This document shows, one piece after another, positions 45,001 through 53,786 of a stretch of 64,000 nucleotides of DNA; the first letter of the stretch is position 1, and each line of letters starts with the position of its first letter. Source of the DNA: an uncultured Draconibacterium sp. (lineage in GTDB: Bacteria; Bacteroidota; Bacteroidia; Bacteroidales; Prolixibacteraceae); assembly GCF_963675065.1 (NCBI RefSeq), contig NZ_OY775905.1, positions 1,066,501 through 1,130,500 of the forward strand. Direction: 5' to 3'. Position numbers and translations under genes: made by a program. The notes beneath the pieces are model-generated. The model saw only the letters and a list, made by a program, of their open reading frames with translations, had not been told where the DNA came from and did no database searches.

Positions 45001-45184
45001 CAAGGCAACAAGGCATATTCGTGAATTTAATAAAGAGCTAATAATTATTGCTCAAACGGCCTACGGATTACCCGGCGACAGGGAACAAGCTATAGAAAAC
45101 GGGTGCAATGATTATATTGCAAAACCAATTCAACAAGAGGAAATGCATGAACTAATACTAAAGTATTTTGGTAACAGGCGGTAA
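42086..45184 (+). CDS. Hybrid sensor histidine kinase/response regulator with five PAS domains
   Basis: The 1032-residue cytoplasmic protein has no membrane helix. Five PAS/PAC modules lie in series, each ended by a 'DIT..K' type linker (GAHQDITSLKQTE; SSTNDITHQKQLQ; TFKDITREKEAE; GIARDISDRKEAQ; AVAYDITEQKKAE). The kinase follows: HisKA with phospho-acceptor His670 in MSHEIRTPMNGIL, then HATPase (NLVKNAIKYTEKG, VKDTGIGIP, GAGLGLAITKSYVEMLGG). A C-terminal receiver has Asp963 in VLMDVRMPEMDG. Such kinases use a phosphorelay to a downstream partner; none is encoded next to it, so it is an orphan. The PAS input could be redox, light or small ligands. Confidence 0.93.
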   Translation: MYLKKELYDLIKSNEKIFDFIQEGALDGLWYWDLENPENEWMNRKFWEVLGYDPKIMPHKASAWQSIINADDLKRAIENFNRHVADPAIPYDQEVRYKHKNGSTVWIRCRGIAIRNDKGEAIRMLGAHQDITSLKQTEEKLRKEEKELKQSEERYRFITENTSDVIVYQSPDGGLNYISPNIEELTGYTPEEYAKFESLENVVPRDHAILEQAIEKFNNGAKALSLEYRLYHKTGKEIWVQTRIKAIRDEKGQLVSLLSSTNDITHQKQLQIKLAESEAKYKAMYNNAPLAFQSLNSTGHILEVNPQWLKILAYTREEVIDKWFGDFLHPDYVQHFRENFPRFKKQGYISDVQFRMVKKGGDYIYVSFEGCIGYTPEGKFKQTYCTFKDITREKEAEIKLKESEAHYKQLVETASDAIYLINEDGVIIETNHQATLMLEKSRDEIVGQTVDIIDPNFPVESFLNLWEKIPSYEQHIFETSHTDKSGANIPIEVSGQKFKVGEKTFYYGIARDISDRKEAQQNIKNNLNLLNSFINNFPDAAWTKDKEGRLTLANQFFKDNTPGSDDVIGKTVFDYFPEEIAEECWVSEQDVILNDKTIQVEEQVLNPEGMRNKILTKFPLHNAEGEVTGVGAVAYDITEQKKAESELIRAKEKAEESDRLKSAFLANMSHEIRTPMNGILGFADLLKKPNLTGSEQQEYIEIIDKSGKRMLNIINDIIDISKIEAGLMKLVTDETNINEQIEYTCAFFKPEVEAKGIKLLYTIPLPAREANIITDREKVYAILTNLVKNAIKYTEKGSIELGYSLKQENQRDELEFYVKDTGIGIPKHREKAVFERFIQADIEDKMAKQGAGLGLAITKSYVEMLGGKIWIESEKDKGSTFYFTLPYNVKSVQKNKADQHQSPRKDTTVRKLKILIAEDDKVSEMLLEETIKLYGNELLKARTGIEAVQICRNTPDIDLVLMDVRMPEMDGYKATRHIREFNKELIIIAQTAYGLPGDREQAIENGCNDYIAKPIQQEEMHELILKYFGNRR

Positions 45185-45308
45185 AGCGATGGCAAAAAAT
45201 ATTATTGGTTAAAATCTGATTATAGAAATCGTTTCCAAAGCTTATTAAGACAGTATAAATACGAACGCTCTCTTAAATTTGCTCCAAAAATCTACACCAA
45301 TTGTTATC

Positions 45309-47198
45309 CTAAAACTCCGAACCTTCAATAGCCCGCTCAAACAACCCTTCTTTATTTTCCGGTTCTTTATCAGGATACACTTTTCGTAGTTCCCGGTATT
45401 TCTCGCGCGATTCTTCGGTAAACACACTTCCCGGGTAACTGGTCAGCATTTGTTTGTACAAATCTTTAGCTTTTTCTGGCTGCCCCAGGTGATAGTTGTT
45501 AATTTCGGCCAGCAGGTATAAAGCATCATCACCCAGCAGGTCGTAACTAAAATCGGTAACAATGGTTTGCAGGTACTCGGCAGCCAGTGCGTAATTTTTA
45601 TTATCCACCTCAATTTTTGCTTTGCGAAACAGGATATTATCCACCAGCGAATGATAGGGATATGTTTCTGCTAAACTATCGAGGATTGTCATCGCTTCGC
45701 CGGATCTGTTCTGAAAAAACAACAAATCGGCACTCGAAAACATTTGCAGCGGAACGGCAGTGGTATCCAGGTTTAGATTATTACCAATCAACATCGATAA
45801 CTCCATGGCATCGTTTGCCGTTAGTTTCGAAGTGCTGGCTTTTAACACATCCAACTGCGCTTTTGCCCAACTGAAATTCCCCATGTAATAACCCAATTTT
45901 GCCTTTTTTAATTTCACCTCGTCGCCCAGCGTATTCTTTTTGTTGGCATCAATTACCTGCGAATAAATCAGCATCGCTTCCCACGGATCGCCGGCATATA
46001 CGTAAATATCGGCCATTTCTGCTTTTAATAGCCCCAGTTGTTCGGGTTTTAGTTGCGGTACTTTCTCCCCTTCCTCCAACACCGAAATTGCTTTTTCTGT
46101 ATCGTTCAGGTAAAAAGCCAGCAAATGGGCATACTCGCGCACCAAATTTAAAGTAGCCGGCCCAATGCTCAGGTATATCAATCCGTTTTCAAAATCAGTG
46201 GCCAAAGCTTGTCCCTTCTCCAAATCAATGTCCTCCTCGTTAGTATACCCCATATATTTTGCATGAATATTCCGGGCAAAAGCCTGTGGGAAATATGGTG
46301 TTTCCTCTCCTTTGTCCATTATATATTCGTAGGCTTTTTGTGCCTGTGCATACTCCTTGTTTCGTAACGCCAGGTCGCCCAATTGCGCAATTTGACCATC
46401 TTCTGCTCCGGTTCTTTTATCCAAAGCAATGCTCTGGCGCAGTGCACTCGAGAATTTCTTTTCCTGCAGAAAAAACCAGATCAGCAAACGATTGTAGCCA
46501 ATTACATTGGGCTCGGACTGAATCCGTTTTAGCACCTGCCCGCGAAACTGGTCGCGCAAACCATCATCTATATCCAGCCGCATGGCCGACGATAAACTGC
46601 TTTGCACCCGCGCCAGATGTTTTTCATCTTCGCGCAACAGGTTCAAATACTCCTCCATCATATTGGTATAATTACGCAAATACAGGTATGACCGTGCTAA
46701 TTCGTAGTTAAACGACTCTTCGGGCAAAGCAGCCCTTCCTTTTAAATAGGTATCGCGCGCCAAACCGTACTCACCCCACCCCAAAAACGAGTTGGCAGTG
46801 ATTAAATAAGCTCCGCGATTGGCTGGTATTTTATCGATAGCCTCACGAAACATCGCATCGGCTTCTTCATTGCGGTTTTGTTGTTTATAAACCTGTCCCA
46901 AATGCACATAATATTCCGGGCGCGGCGTTTTTTGCTTTTTTATCTCACCCTGAATTTCTGTCTCGGCCTCATCAAACTGTTTTAAGCTGATCAGACTGTT
47001 TATGTAATACCTGAAATACGTGCTGTTACGGGTTAGCTGATGCACCTCTTTTAATAAAGGCGCTGCTTTTTCAAAGTCCTTCGCATTATAATAGCGAATA
47101 GCCAGACTCGATTTGGTTTGAACCTCGGAGCGCTTCTGCTGGGCAAATCCGGAATTCAATCCCGAAATTAATAGTAATAGTATGAATATATATCTCAT
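45309..47198 (-). CDS. Exported tetratricopeptide-repeat protein
   Basis: The 629-residue protein starts at the ATG at 47196-47198, which begins the signal peptide MRYIFILLLLISGLNSGFAQ; the longer frame upstream overlaps the promoter of lipA and has no signal. TPR units fill the mature protein (YYVHLGQVYKQQNRNEEADA; GDLALRNKEYAQAQKAYEYI; AEINNYHLGQPEKAKDLYKQ). It is a periplasmic scaffold for protein-protein contacts. The partner is not indicated by neighbours. It ends at 45309, 124 bases from the convergent kinase gene. Confidence 0.85.
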   Translation of the reverse strand: MRYIFILLLLISGLNSGFAQQKRSEVQTKSSLAIRYYNAKDFEKAAPLLKEVHQLTRNSTYFRYYINSLISLKQFDEAETEIQGEIKKQKTPRPEYYVHLGQVYKQQNRNEEADAMFREAIDKIPANRGAYLITANSFLGWGEYGLARDTYLKGRAALPEESFNYELARSYLYLRNYTNMMEEYLNLLREDEKHLARVQSSLSSAMRLDIDDGLRDQFRGQVLKRIQSEPNVIGYNRLLIWFFLQEKKFSSALRQSIALDKRTGAEDGQIAQLGDLALRNKEYAQAQKAYEYIMDKGEETPYFPQAFARNIHAKYMGYTNEEDIDLEKGQALATDFENGLIYLSIGPATLNLVREYAHLLAFYLNDTEKAISVLEEGEKVPQLKPEQLGLLKAEMADIYVYAGDPWEAMLIYSQVIDANKKNTLGDEVKLKKAKLGYYMGNFSWAKAQLDVLKASTSKLTANDAMELSMLIGNNLNLDTTAVPLQMFSSADLLFFQNRSGEAMTILDSLAETYPYHSLVDNILFRKAKIEVDNKNYALAAEYLQTIVTDFSYDLLGDDALYLLAEINNYHLGQPEKAKDLYKQMLTSYPGSVFTEESREKYRELRKVYPDKEPENKEGLFERAIEGSEF

Positions 47199-47307
47199 TG
47201 TTTTCTGCGAGTTGTACAAAAATAACACAGTTGTTCGAACTATACTTTTTTTAAGAACAATTTTGAGAGTTAGGAGTTTAATCAATTTTAGTTTGGTTTT
47301 AAACTTT

Positions 47308-47315
47308 TACATTTG
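47308..47315 (+). promoter_or_regulatory. -7 promoter element of lipA
   Basis: TACATTTG matches TAnnTTTG and lies 18 bases before the lipA ATG, which implies a very short leader. Confidence 0.55.
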
Positions 47316-47332
47316 CACAAAATAAATTTGTT

Positions 47333-48196
47333 ATGGCACATGAGTTGAATGGCAGAGAACGCCTGCCAAAGTGGATGAAGATGAAAATGCCGAAGGGGGA
47401 AAGCTATTCGAAGGTAAAAAACCTGGTGAATAAACATGGTTTGCATACCATTTGCACCAGCGGAAACTGCCCGAATATTGGTGAATGCTGGAACAGAGGA
47501 ACAGCAACATTTATGATACTGGGCAACATCTGTACCCGAAAGTGTAAATTCTGTGCCGTACCCAATGGGATGCCGCTTGCTCCCGATTTGGAAGAGCCGA
47601 AAAAACTGGCCGAATCGGTACGCATTATGGGAGTAAAACACTGTGTTATTACTTCAGTTGACCGCGACGACCTTGAAGATCAGGGTGCCGGAATCTGGGC
47701 CGAAACCATTCGCGAAGTAAAACGCGTGAACCCGGAAACAAAGATTGAAGTATTGATTCCTGATTTCCGTGGAAAAATGGAATTAGTACAACAGGTGATT
47801 GATGCCGGTCCTGATGTGATATCGCATAACCTTGAAACCACTGAAGAACGAACTCCGTTTATACGTTTTGCTGCAAAATACCGCCGCAGTCTGGATGTAA
47901 TTAAATATGTTGCCGACAATTTCGGACGGGCAAAATCGGGCATTATGCTTGGTTTGGGCGAAACACACGAAGATGTGCTAAAAACAATGGACGATCTGCT
48001 GGAAGCCGGTTGTAAAGTAATGACAATTGGGCAATACCTGGCGCCAACGACAAAACATATGCCTGTGGTTGAATACATTGAACCGGAGAAATTTGTGGAA
48101 TACCGCAACATTGGCATCCGCAAAGGTTTTAAATTTGTTGAAAGCTCGCCATTGGTGCGCAGTTCGTATAGGGCCGAAGAACATGTAAAAGCATAA
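47333..48196 (+). CDS. lipA: Lipoyl synthase
   Basis: The 287-residue radical-SAM enzyme inserts two sulfur atoms into protein-bound octanoyl chains. Both iron-sulfur motifs are intact: the auxiliary cluster in CTSGNCPNIGEC (residues about 42-53) and the SAM cluster in CTRKCKFC (about 68-75). The C-terminal serine region ESSPLVRSSYRAEEH, which ligates the auxiliary cluster, is present. It pairs functionally with lipB, 150 bases downstream on the same strand. A repeat-rich gap between them suggests separate or only partly linked transcription. Confidence 0.97.
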   Translation: MAHELNGRERLPKWMKMKMPKGESYSKVKNLVNKHGLHTICTSGNCPNIGECWNRGTATFMILGNICTRKCKFCAVPNGMPLAPDLEEPKKLAESVRIMGVKHCVITSVDRDDLEDQGAGIWAETIREVKRVNPETKIEVLIPDFRGKMELVQQVIDAGPDVISHNLETTEERTPFIRFAAKYRRSLDVIKYVADNFGRAKSGIMLGLGETHEDVLKTMDDLLEAGCKVMTIGQYLAPTTKHMPVVEYIEPEKFVEYRNIGIRKGFKFVESSPLVRSSYRAEEHVKA

Positions 48197-48345
48197 GAAA
48201 AGTGATCAGTATTCAGTCGTAGTTTACAGTTTTACAATTAGACTATAAAACAATTTAGCAATTATAAAGTAAATGGGCAACTGAGTTAGTGAGGTTGAAA
48301 AAACTCGTAACTCGCGGCTAGTAGCTCATAGCTAAAAACAAAAAC

Positions 48346-49014
48346 ATGGCACATTTTAATTACGTCGATCTTGGAATAAAAGAATATAAAGCATGCTGGG
48401 ATTACCAGGAAGAGCGCCTTCAGGAACTCACCACAAAAAAACGAAGCACCGGAAAACCTACTGCCGACAATCATTTTATTTTGGTGGAACACCCACATGT
48501 TTATACACTGGGTAAAAGCGGCGACGAAGCCAATATGATGGCCAATGCCGATTTTTTGAAAAAAATTGAAGCTACGTATTTCAAGATAAACCGTGGTGGC
48601 GATATTACCTATCACGGACCGGGCCAGTTGGTTGGTTACCCGATTATCGACCTGGAGCATTATAAAATTGGCGTGCGCGAATACATTGAGAGAATGGAAG
48701 ATGCCATTATTGCAACAGTTGCTGAATATGGACTGGAAGCCGGAAGAAAAGAAGGTGCCACCGGCGTGTGGCTGCAACCTGATCATAAAGTGCGTGCACG
48801 AAAAATCTGTGCCATCGGCGTACGCGTTAGCCGCTATGTTACCATGCACGGTTTTGCGCTTAACGTAAACACCGACATGCGTTACTACAATTACATCAAC
48901 CCTTGTGGTTTTGCTTCATCTGCAGTTACTTCCATTCAGCAAGAGCTGGGTAGAGAAATTTCAATGGAAGAAGTCAAAGAGATCGCAAAGAAAAAATTCA
49001 ACGACGCTTATTGA
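48346..49014 (+). CDS. lipB: Octanoyltransferase LipB
   Basis: The 222-residue enzyme moves octanoate from acyl carrier protein to lipoate-dependent enzymes, giving the substrate of LipA. Motifs: HPHVYTLGKSGDEAN, the conserved RGGDITYHGPGQLVGYPI (residues about 84-102), KICAIGVRVSRYVTMHGFAL with the catalytic Lys and ITMHG-type loop, and the acyl-enzyme Cys in NPCGF. The length matches the family. Confidence 0.96.
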   Translation: MAHFNYVDLGIKEYKACWDYQEERLQELTTKKRSTGKPTADNHFILVEHPHVYTLGKSGDEANMMANADFLKKIEATYFKINRGGDITYHGPGQLVGYPIIDLEHYKIGVREYIERMEDAIIATVAEYGLEAGRKEGATGVWLQPDHKVRARKICAIGVRVSRYVTMHGFALNVNTDMRYYNYINPCGFASSAVTSIQQELGREISMEEVKEIAKKKFNDAY

Positions 49015-49241
49015 GCCTATACGTCATTGGCTGATTAAATGAGACTTGATGCTGGATACCCGATCCATATAGCTTTTTTCAAATGTAGAATAGTCAATGC
49101 AAAATTTTCAACAAAGCGAACGCCTTAATATTGAGCATTGATCATTCGGGATTAAAACGCGAAAGCAGGATTCGTTTGGCAGCCGATAGCACACGAAAAT
49201 AGAAACTTACGTAAGCGTGGGGGCTGTAACTACCGGAACAA

Positions 49242-49625
49242 TTAATTCCCGGTCGTTCCGTTAACATGCTTGAGTACTAATTGCTCGATTGCTCTTTTGT
49301 CAAAAGGTTTCAGTAAATAGTCGACGATCTCGCCGTTATCCAGGGCATCCAAAATCTCCGGGCTTTGCTGATAGCCCGACAGTATGCTGCAGGGAGTATG
49401 TGCACATACATTTCTAATTTTCCGGATAAACTCCAGTCCATTCATGGCAGGCATTCTCATATCGGAAATTACAAATTTTATGTCCGGATCGCTGGAGAAT
49501 ATTTCCATGCCTTTATCGCCGCTATCGGCAGTTAACACCTCAAAAACTTTCGAGAATGTTAAACGAAAAACGGTGATATTCAATTCTTCATCGTCCACAT
49601 AAAGAATTTTGGGTTTGTCATTCAT
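49242..49625 (-). CDS. Single-domain response regulator receiver protein
   Basis: The 127-residue protein is a lone receiver domain: acidic pair in ILYVDDEELN, phospho-acceptor Asp in KFVISDMRMPAMNGLEF (near residue 55), and Lys in DYLLKPFDKRAIEQ. It has no output domain, so it would act through protein contacts or a phosphorelay. Its start overlaps the 3' end of a decayed histidine-kinase fragment (49618-49895). The two were once a translationally coupled pair; the regulator now lacks its kinase. Confidence 0.88.
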   Translation of the reverse strand: MNDKPKILYVDDEELNITVFRLTFSKVFEVLTADSGDKGMEIFSSDPDIKFVISDMRMPAMNGLEFIRKIRNVCAHTPCSILSGYQQSPEILDALDNGEIVDYLLKPFDKRAIEQLVLKHVNGTTGN

Positions 49626-49895
49626 ATTTCATTCCTTTTTGTGATAACATAACCGTTAAGGTTGTTCCTTTGTTTACTTCCGGCTCAAATTCGAGGCTTC
49701 CTCATGTTCTTTAATAATGCCAAAGACAATTGAAAGTCCTAAACCGGGTCCTATCCATAAAACTTTAGCGGTATAAAACGGGTTGAAGATTTTATGTATG
49801 GCGTCATTTCCTATCCGCTTACCTGAGTCAGTTATTGTAATGATTAAATGATTGTTGTTTATATCCAAATTTTTCCGAATTGTATTATTGAGAAA
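49618..49895 (-). pseudogene. Remnant of a sensor histidine kinase (ATPase domain end)
   Basis: The translated fragment DINNNHLIITITDSGKRIGN, then KIFNPFYTAK and GPGLGLSIVFGIIKEH, matches the N-G1-F-G2 part of a HATPase domain. A frameshift after KEH moves the C-terminal end (SLEFEPEVNKGTTLTVMLSQ) into another frame; one missing base explains it. The 5' side is cut by a stop codon with no kinase sequence upstream. Its residual stop codon overlaps the start of the response regulator. Confidence 0.75.
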
Positions 49896-49949
49896 TTAAG
49901 ATGAAGGCTGAGTTATAATCTGCACAAGCGAAAGAAGTCGCTTTTAGTG

Positions 49950-50360
49950 CTATTTATTTTGACAAATAATCTCCATCATATTTTGAGGCTTATGCAAGGG
50001 CGCAAATCCAAATTGTTTGTACAATCCGTGTGCATCGTCGGTTCCCAGTCCCCAACGTCGAAGCCCCTGCAAATGGTTATGTGTCATTATGGCTTCCATT
50101 AATTTTTTTCCGTATCCCTTCCCCTGGTATTCCGGAAGGATAAAAACATCGAGTAGCCAGGCAAAAACCGCATAATCGGTAATTACCCGTGCAAATCCAA
50201 CCTGTCTGTCTTCGATGTATACGCCAAAACACAGCGAATTTTCGATGGAATGCTGCACGGTTTCCAATGTACGCCCTTTAGCCCAATAGGATTCGTTCGA
50301 CAAATAATTATGAATAACCTTGATATCGAGTCTTTTCTTATCAGTTGAAATTTCTATCAT
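49950..50360 (-). CDS. GNAT-family N-acetyltransferase
   Basis: The 136-residue protein has the GNAT acetyl-CoA loop in VFILPEYQGKGYGKKLMEAI (Q-x-x-G-x-G) and a C-terminal LYKQFGFAPLHKPQNMMEI strand typical of the family. It likely acetylates an amine on a small molecule or protein; the substrate is unknown. It lies 20 bases downstream of the DJ-1/PfpI gene on the same strand and may be co-transcribed with it. Confidence 0.9.
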   Translation of the reverse strand: MIEISTDKKRLDIKVIHNYLSNESYWAKGRTLETVQHSIENSLCFGVYIEDRQVGFARVITDYAVFAWLLDVFILPEYQGKGYGKKLMEAIMTHNHLQGLRRWGLGTDDAHGLYKQFGFAPLHKPQNMMEIICQNK

Positions 50361-50380
50361 CGTTTTCTGTTTGACGAAAG

Positions 50381-50956
50381 TTAAAACCCCATCAGCTGCT
50401 TTACCTTTTCAGCATTCTCTTGAGTGGTTAGCATCTCCAGCAACAAAAAAGCCACACCCGCCGCAGTGGAAGGATTCCACGAGGTGATCATATTATCGTC
50501 GATAACAATGGGCTGATCAAGTACATTTACTCCAAAATTTTTCAGTGCCTCTCGCCTGACGTCACTTCTGTATGTTGTTCCGTTTTTACCTTTTAAAATA
50601 CCACTCTTGCCAAGGGGCAAAGCACCCGCACAAATTGATGCAATAATTTTATCGTTTGCCCGAAATTCCCGAATCATATGGAGAAACTTATCGCTGTATG
50701 CATCCTTGTAAAAATCGTACACTTCAAATCCTCCGGGAATTGCCAGCGCGTCAAATTCGCTTACATCTACCTCGTCGATCAGATAATCGGCAATCAGTAT
50801 ATGATCGAAAGCACTTTTTATTTCTTTGGTAGCTCCACAAACATACAGTTTTGTTGAACAGTCGCCTTCTTCCATGTTCCAGCCCATTACATCGATAAAT
50901 ACACTTGCTTCAAAAAATTCGAATCCGTTGGCTAATAACAGTAATACTTTTTTCAT
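50381..50956 (-). CDS. DJ-1/PfpI-family protein
   Basis: The 191-residue flavodoxin-like protein has the nucleophile elbow IASICAGALPLGKSGIL (Cys near residue 99) and a glutamate-bearing N-terminal strand region (ANGFEFFEASVF). The family includes protein/nucleotide deglycases, chaperones and cysteine-type hydrolases; which applies here is not decidable. The late motif DDNMITSWNPSTAAGVAFLL corresponds to the family's conserved helix. The GNAT gene follows. Confidence 0.88.
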   Translation of the reverse strand: MKKVLLLLANGFEFFEASVFIDVMGWNMEEGDCSTKLYVCGATKEIKSAFDHILIADYLIDEVDVSEFDALAIPGGFEVYDFYKDAYSDKFLHMIREFRANDKIIASICAGALPLGKSGILKGKNGTTYRSDVRREALKNFGVNVLDQPIVIDDNMITSWNPSTAAGVAFLLLEMLTTQENAEKVKQLMGF

Positions 50957-51104
50957 TTTGGCTTATAATCTTGGTATGAGTTGAATTATAATAAATAATG
51001 CTTTTCAATCCGTGGGAGGCTATCTCTCGCTTCTATTCTTGCAGGCTCAACGGGATATACTGCGAATTTAACAAAAAAACAGGCAATACATTTTGAGGAT
51101 CGGG

Positions 51105-51141
51105 CAAAAAAGAGGCTGAATTTATAAAACAAATTCAGCCC
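51105..51141 (-). terminator. Rho-independent terminator of the GH43-transporter unit
   Basis: On the minus strand GGCTGAATTT and AAATTCAGCC form a perfect 10-bp stem with a 7-base loop, followed by six Ts. Confidence 0.85.
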
Positions 51142-51180
51142 CTGACTCTGGTTTTGCCTTTCGGCCTTATATCGTTTCAA

Positions 51181-52182
51181 CTAAAACTCAAACACCGGTT
51201 TCCCGTCAGCATCAAACTTAACTTCCATCGCCCGTGCATGACGGTTAGGGTCGTACAACGGATCTTCAATAATCTCATCAAGCGGGCGTTTATCGCTTTC
51301 AGGAACAACTGCCGGATCGCCAACAGCTTTCTCGTAATCGCGGGCATGATAAATACACAATGGCGTCACATCATCTTCAGCCACGGTAAAACAGTTGTGT
51401 CCCGGACCATATATTTTCTTTTCGTAATCGGTTTCGAGTACCGGATATCTTGATTTTTTCCACGAATTCCGATCCAACAGATCGGCATTCTCATCGGCTT
51501 CCATCAACCCCATACAATAACAGGCGCCGGTGGCACTTGCCGAGAACGTGATGTAAATTTTGCCCTTGTTCTTAATCACCGCCGGTCCTTCGTTTACCCA
51601 GAAATCAACACGTTCCCAATCGTAATCGGGCGTGGTAAGCATAAACTGCACGGTTTTTAATTTGATGGGCGATTCCATTTCGGCCAAATATAAATTGGAA
51701 GCAGCAAACTGCCCACCGGTTTTTTCGGCCCAACAGAAATAGCGTTTGCCCTTATTCTCAAAAATGGTAGGATCCAGGGAAAAGTCGATGAATGATTTCT
51801 CATCGCCATCAGCGGCCCGCATCATTCCCAGTTCAATCCACTCATCTTTTAACGGATCCTGGCCTTTACATTCCAACACATAAGGACGTAATGCCCAAAT
51901 GTCTTCTTCTTCGCTGGCAGCAAAATAGATGTACCATTTTCCATCGAGGTAATGAATTTCAGGAGCCCAGATATGACGGCTCATGGGACCGGTTTTGTGT
52001 TTAAACCATACATCAAATGTATCGGCATTTTTTAAGCCGGCTATAGTTTTTGATTTCCGGAGCTCAATACGATCATAGGTAGGTACCGAACCGGTGAAAT
52101 AATAATAACCATCAGTATGTTTGTGCACAAAAGGATCGGCACGCTGCTCAACCAATGGCGCATTTTTTCCTGTAGTATCCAT
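51181..52182 (-). CDS. Glycoside hydrolase family 43 protein
   Basis: The 333-residue protein is a five-bladed GH43 propeller. The three catalytic positions are visible: general base Asp in VEQRADPFVHKHTDGYYYFT, the pKa-modulating Asp in FIDFSLDPTIFENKGKRYFC, and the general acid Glu in VNEGPAVIKNKGKIYITFSA. Blade sequences such as HIWAPEIHYLDGKWYIYFAA are typical. There is no signal peptide, so it acts in the cytoplasm. It likely removes arabinose or xylose from short oligosaccharides. It begins one base after the symporter stop, so uptake and hydrolysis are coupled. Confidence 0.92.
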   Translation of the reverse strand: MDTTGKNAPLVEQRADPFVHKHTDGYYYFTGSVPTYDRIELRKSKTIAGLKNADTFDVWFKHKTGPMSRHIWAPEIHYLDGKWYIYFAASEEEDIWALRPYVLECKGQDPLKDEWIELGMMRAADGDEKSFIDFSLDPTIFENKGKRYFCWAEKTGGQFAASNLYLAEMESPIKLKTVQFMLTTPDYDWERVDFWVNEGPAVIKNKGKIYITFSASATGACYCMGLMEADENADLLDRNSWKKSRYPVLETDYEKKIYGPGHNCFTVAEDDVTPLCIYHARDYEKAVGDPAVVPESDKRPLDEIIEDPLYDPNRHARAMEVKFDADGKPVFEF

Positions 52183-52183
52183 C

Positions 52184-53530
52184 TTAAATATGAATTTTTG
52201 CTTTTATTGTTGCGTAAAATTTGTCGGTGATTTTGTATCGATAAATCAACATTCCGTTAATTACATGAAAAACACCCGGAATTAAAGTCAGCATAAGTGC
52301 CAGTCCGGTTAATGCTGTTTTTGTTTGTATCTCGTCAGGTATATATCCAAACGCATCGAGCAATAAACCAACCACTGCTCCGGCAACACCCATACCTGCT
52401 TTCTGAGCAAAGGAAATACCTCCGAATGCCAGTCCTGATACACGTTTCCCTGTTTCGGCATGTCCGTGGTCTACGGCTTCGGCAATGGCCGACCAGAATA
52501 CTGGAGCATGAACATCAACCACTACTGAAAGGATAAAATACAGGACGTAAGCCAGGATCACGCTGTCGGGTTTTGGCTGAACTAAAACGAACATCAATAC
52601 ACTTAATACTCCCACTCCCAACTGCGACATCCAGAACAGTTTTACCTTACAAAAACGTTTGGTTATAAACGTTGATAATGGCATGGCCAAAATAGCTCCG
52701 GCTACGCCTGTTGCCATAAAAGTCGACTGCATACCGGCATCGCCTCCCAGGTAATATTTGGCGTAAAAAATAGCAACCGAACTACGAATTACATATCCGG
52801 TAGTTCCCGACAGACACGAGCCCCACAAAATCAACCATTGCTTGTTTTTTATAAGCAAGCGAAACTGTTCAAGCAGCGATTTTTTATCTACAACATGCTC
52901 AATACGTTCTTTGGTGGTGAAATAACTAAACAGAAAAAGTAAGGTTCCCATTAGCGCCATTAATCCCATGGCCAGCTGGTAACCTCTTCCCATATCGTCC
53001 TTCCCTAATTTTTCTGCCAGAATAGGAACCACAATCGACACCATAAATGCGGCAACTTTAGCAAAGAAAAGGCGGTAACCGTTTGCCGATAAACGCTCCT
53101 GTGGATCGTTGGTTAATACACCGATCAGCGAAATATATGGAATGGTAACCGATGTAAACATCAGCGTTACAAAAATGTAAGTAATGTATGCGTAAATCAG
53201 TTTACCGGCATAATCGAAATCCGGAGTGGTGAAGGTTAAAAACACCGAGATGCCGAAAGGAACCGAAAGGAACAAAAAGTAAGGTCGAAAACGGCCTCCT
53301 TTAAATTTATATTTATCGGTGATCAGCCCCATTAGAGGATCGCTGATCGCGTCGATCAGCCGAACCAGTAGGAACATAAGGGCAACATCTTTGGGTTTTA
53401 TTCCGAAAATATCAGTATAAAAATACGTAATGATCAAGAACATGGATGATATAACCACGTTTACGGCAGCATCTCCCGATCCGTAGCCGATTTTTTCCAG
53501 TAAGGTTAGCTTTTGAGCTTTAGTGTTCAT
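52184..53530 (-). CDS. GPH-family sugar:cation symporter (MFS)
   Basis: The 448-residue membrane protein has twelve helices and the GPH signature in the first loops: EKIGYGSGDAAVNVVISSMF and VRLIDAISDPLMGLITDKYK, where the Asp residues bind the coupling cation. A TKTALTGLALMLTLIP segment starts a C-terminal helix. It imports glycosides, pentosides or hexuronides with sodium or protons. With the GH43 gene immediately downstream it forms an uptake-and-cleavage unit for a pentose-containing oligosaccharide. Confidence 0.92.
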   Translation of the reverse strand: MNTKAQKLTLLEKIGYGSGDAAVNVVISSMFLIITYFYTDIFGIKPKDVALMFLLVRLIDAISDPLMGLITDKYKFKGGRFRPYFLFLSVPFGISVFLTFTTPDFDYAGKLIYAYITYIFVTLMFTSVTIPYISLIGVLTNDPQERLSANGYRLFFAKVAAFMVSIVVPILAEKLGKDDMGRGYQLAMGLMALMGTLLFLFSYFTTKERIEHVVDKKSLLEQFRLLIKNKQWLILWGSCLSGTTGYVIRSSVAIFYAKYYLGGDAGMQSTFMATGVAGAILAMPLSTFITKRFCKVKLFWMSQLGVGVLSVLMFVLVQPKPDSVILAYVLYFILSVVVDVHAPVFWSAIAEAVDHGHAETGKRVSGLAFGGISFAQKAGMGVAGAVVGLLLDAFGYIPDEIQTKTALTGLALMLTLIPGVFHVINGMLIYRYKITDKFYATIKAKIHI

Positions 53531-53763
53531 TGATTTAAATTAAAGTTTGATCTACTATTGTTTTTGAGCCATTGCAATCTATCCACGCGGCATAAGGTTT
53601 CTTTATGGATATTTTTGCCCGATGCAAATATAGATGCTACTGCGAAAATCAGGTGGAGTTTTGAATATATGAGGTGGACAGATCGCACTATCAACAAGTA
53701 AAACAGGCCTTTTGGATAACTTATCTAATTCTCTTTAACACTTCTGAATCGAAAAGCTTTCAT

Positions 53764-53771
53764 TATTTTTG
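53764..53771 (+). promoter_or_regulatory. -7 promoter element of the 53787 GH43 gene
   Basis: TATTTTTG is a perfect TAnnTTTG, 15 bases before the ATG. It points away from the symporter operon, so the two units are divergent. Confidence 0.5.
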
Positions 53772-53786
53772 TTGCAAACATCATTC

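Noticed and set aside
48197..48345. Regulatory RNA between lipA and lipB
   Set aside because: The sequence is a low-complexity repeat-like stretch (CTCGTAACTCGCGGCTAG) without a stable fold or promoter.
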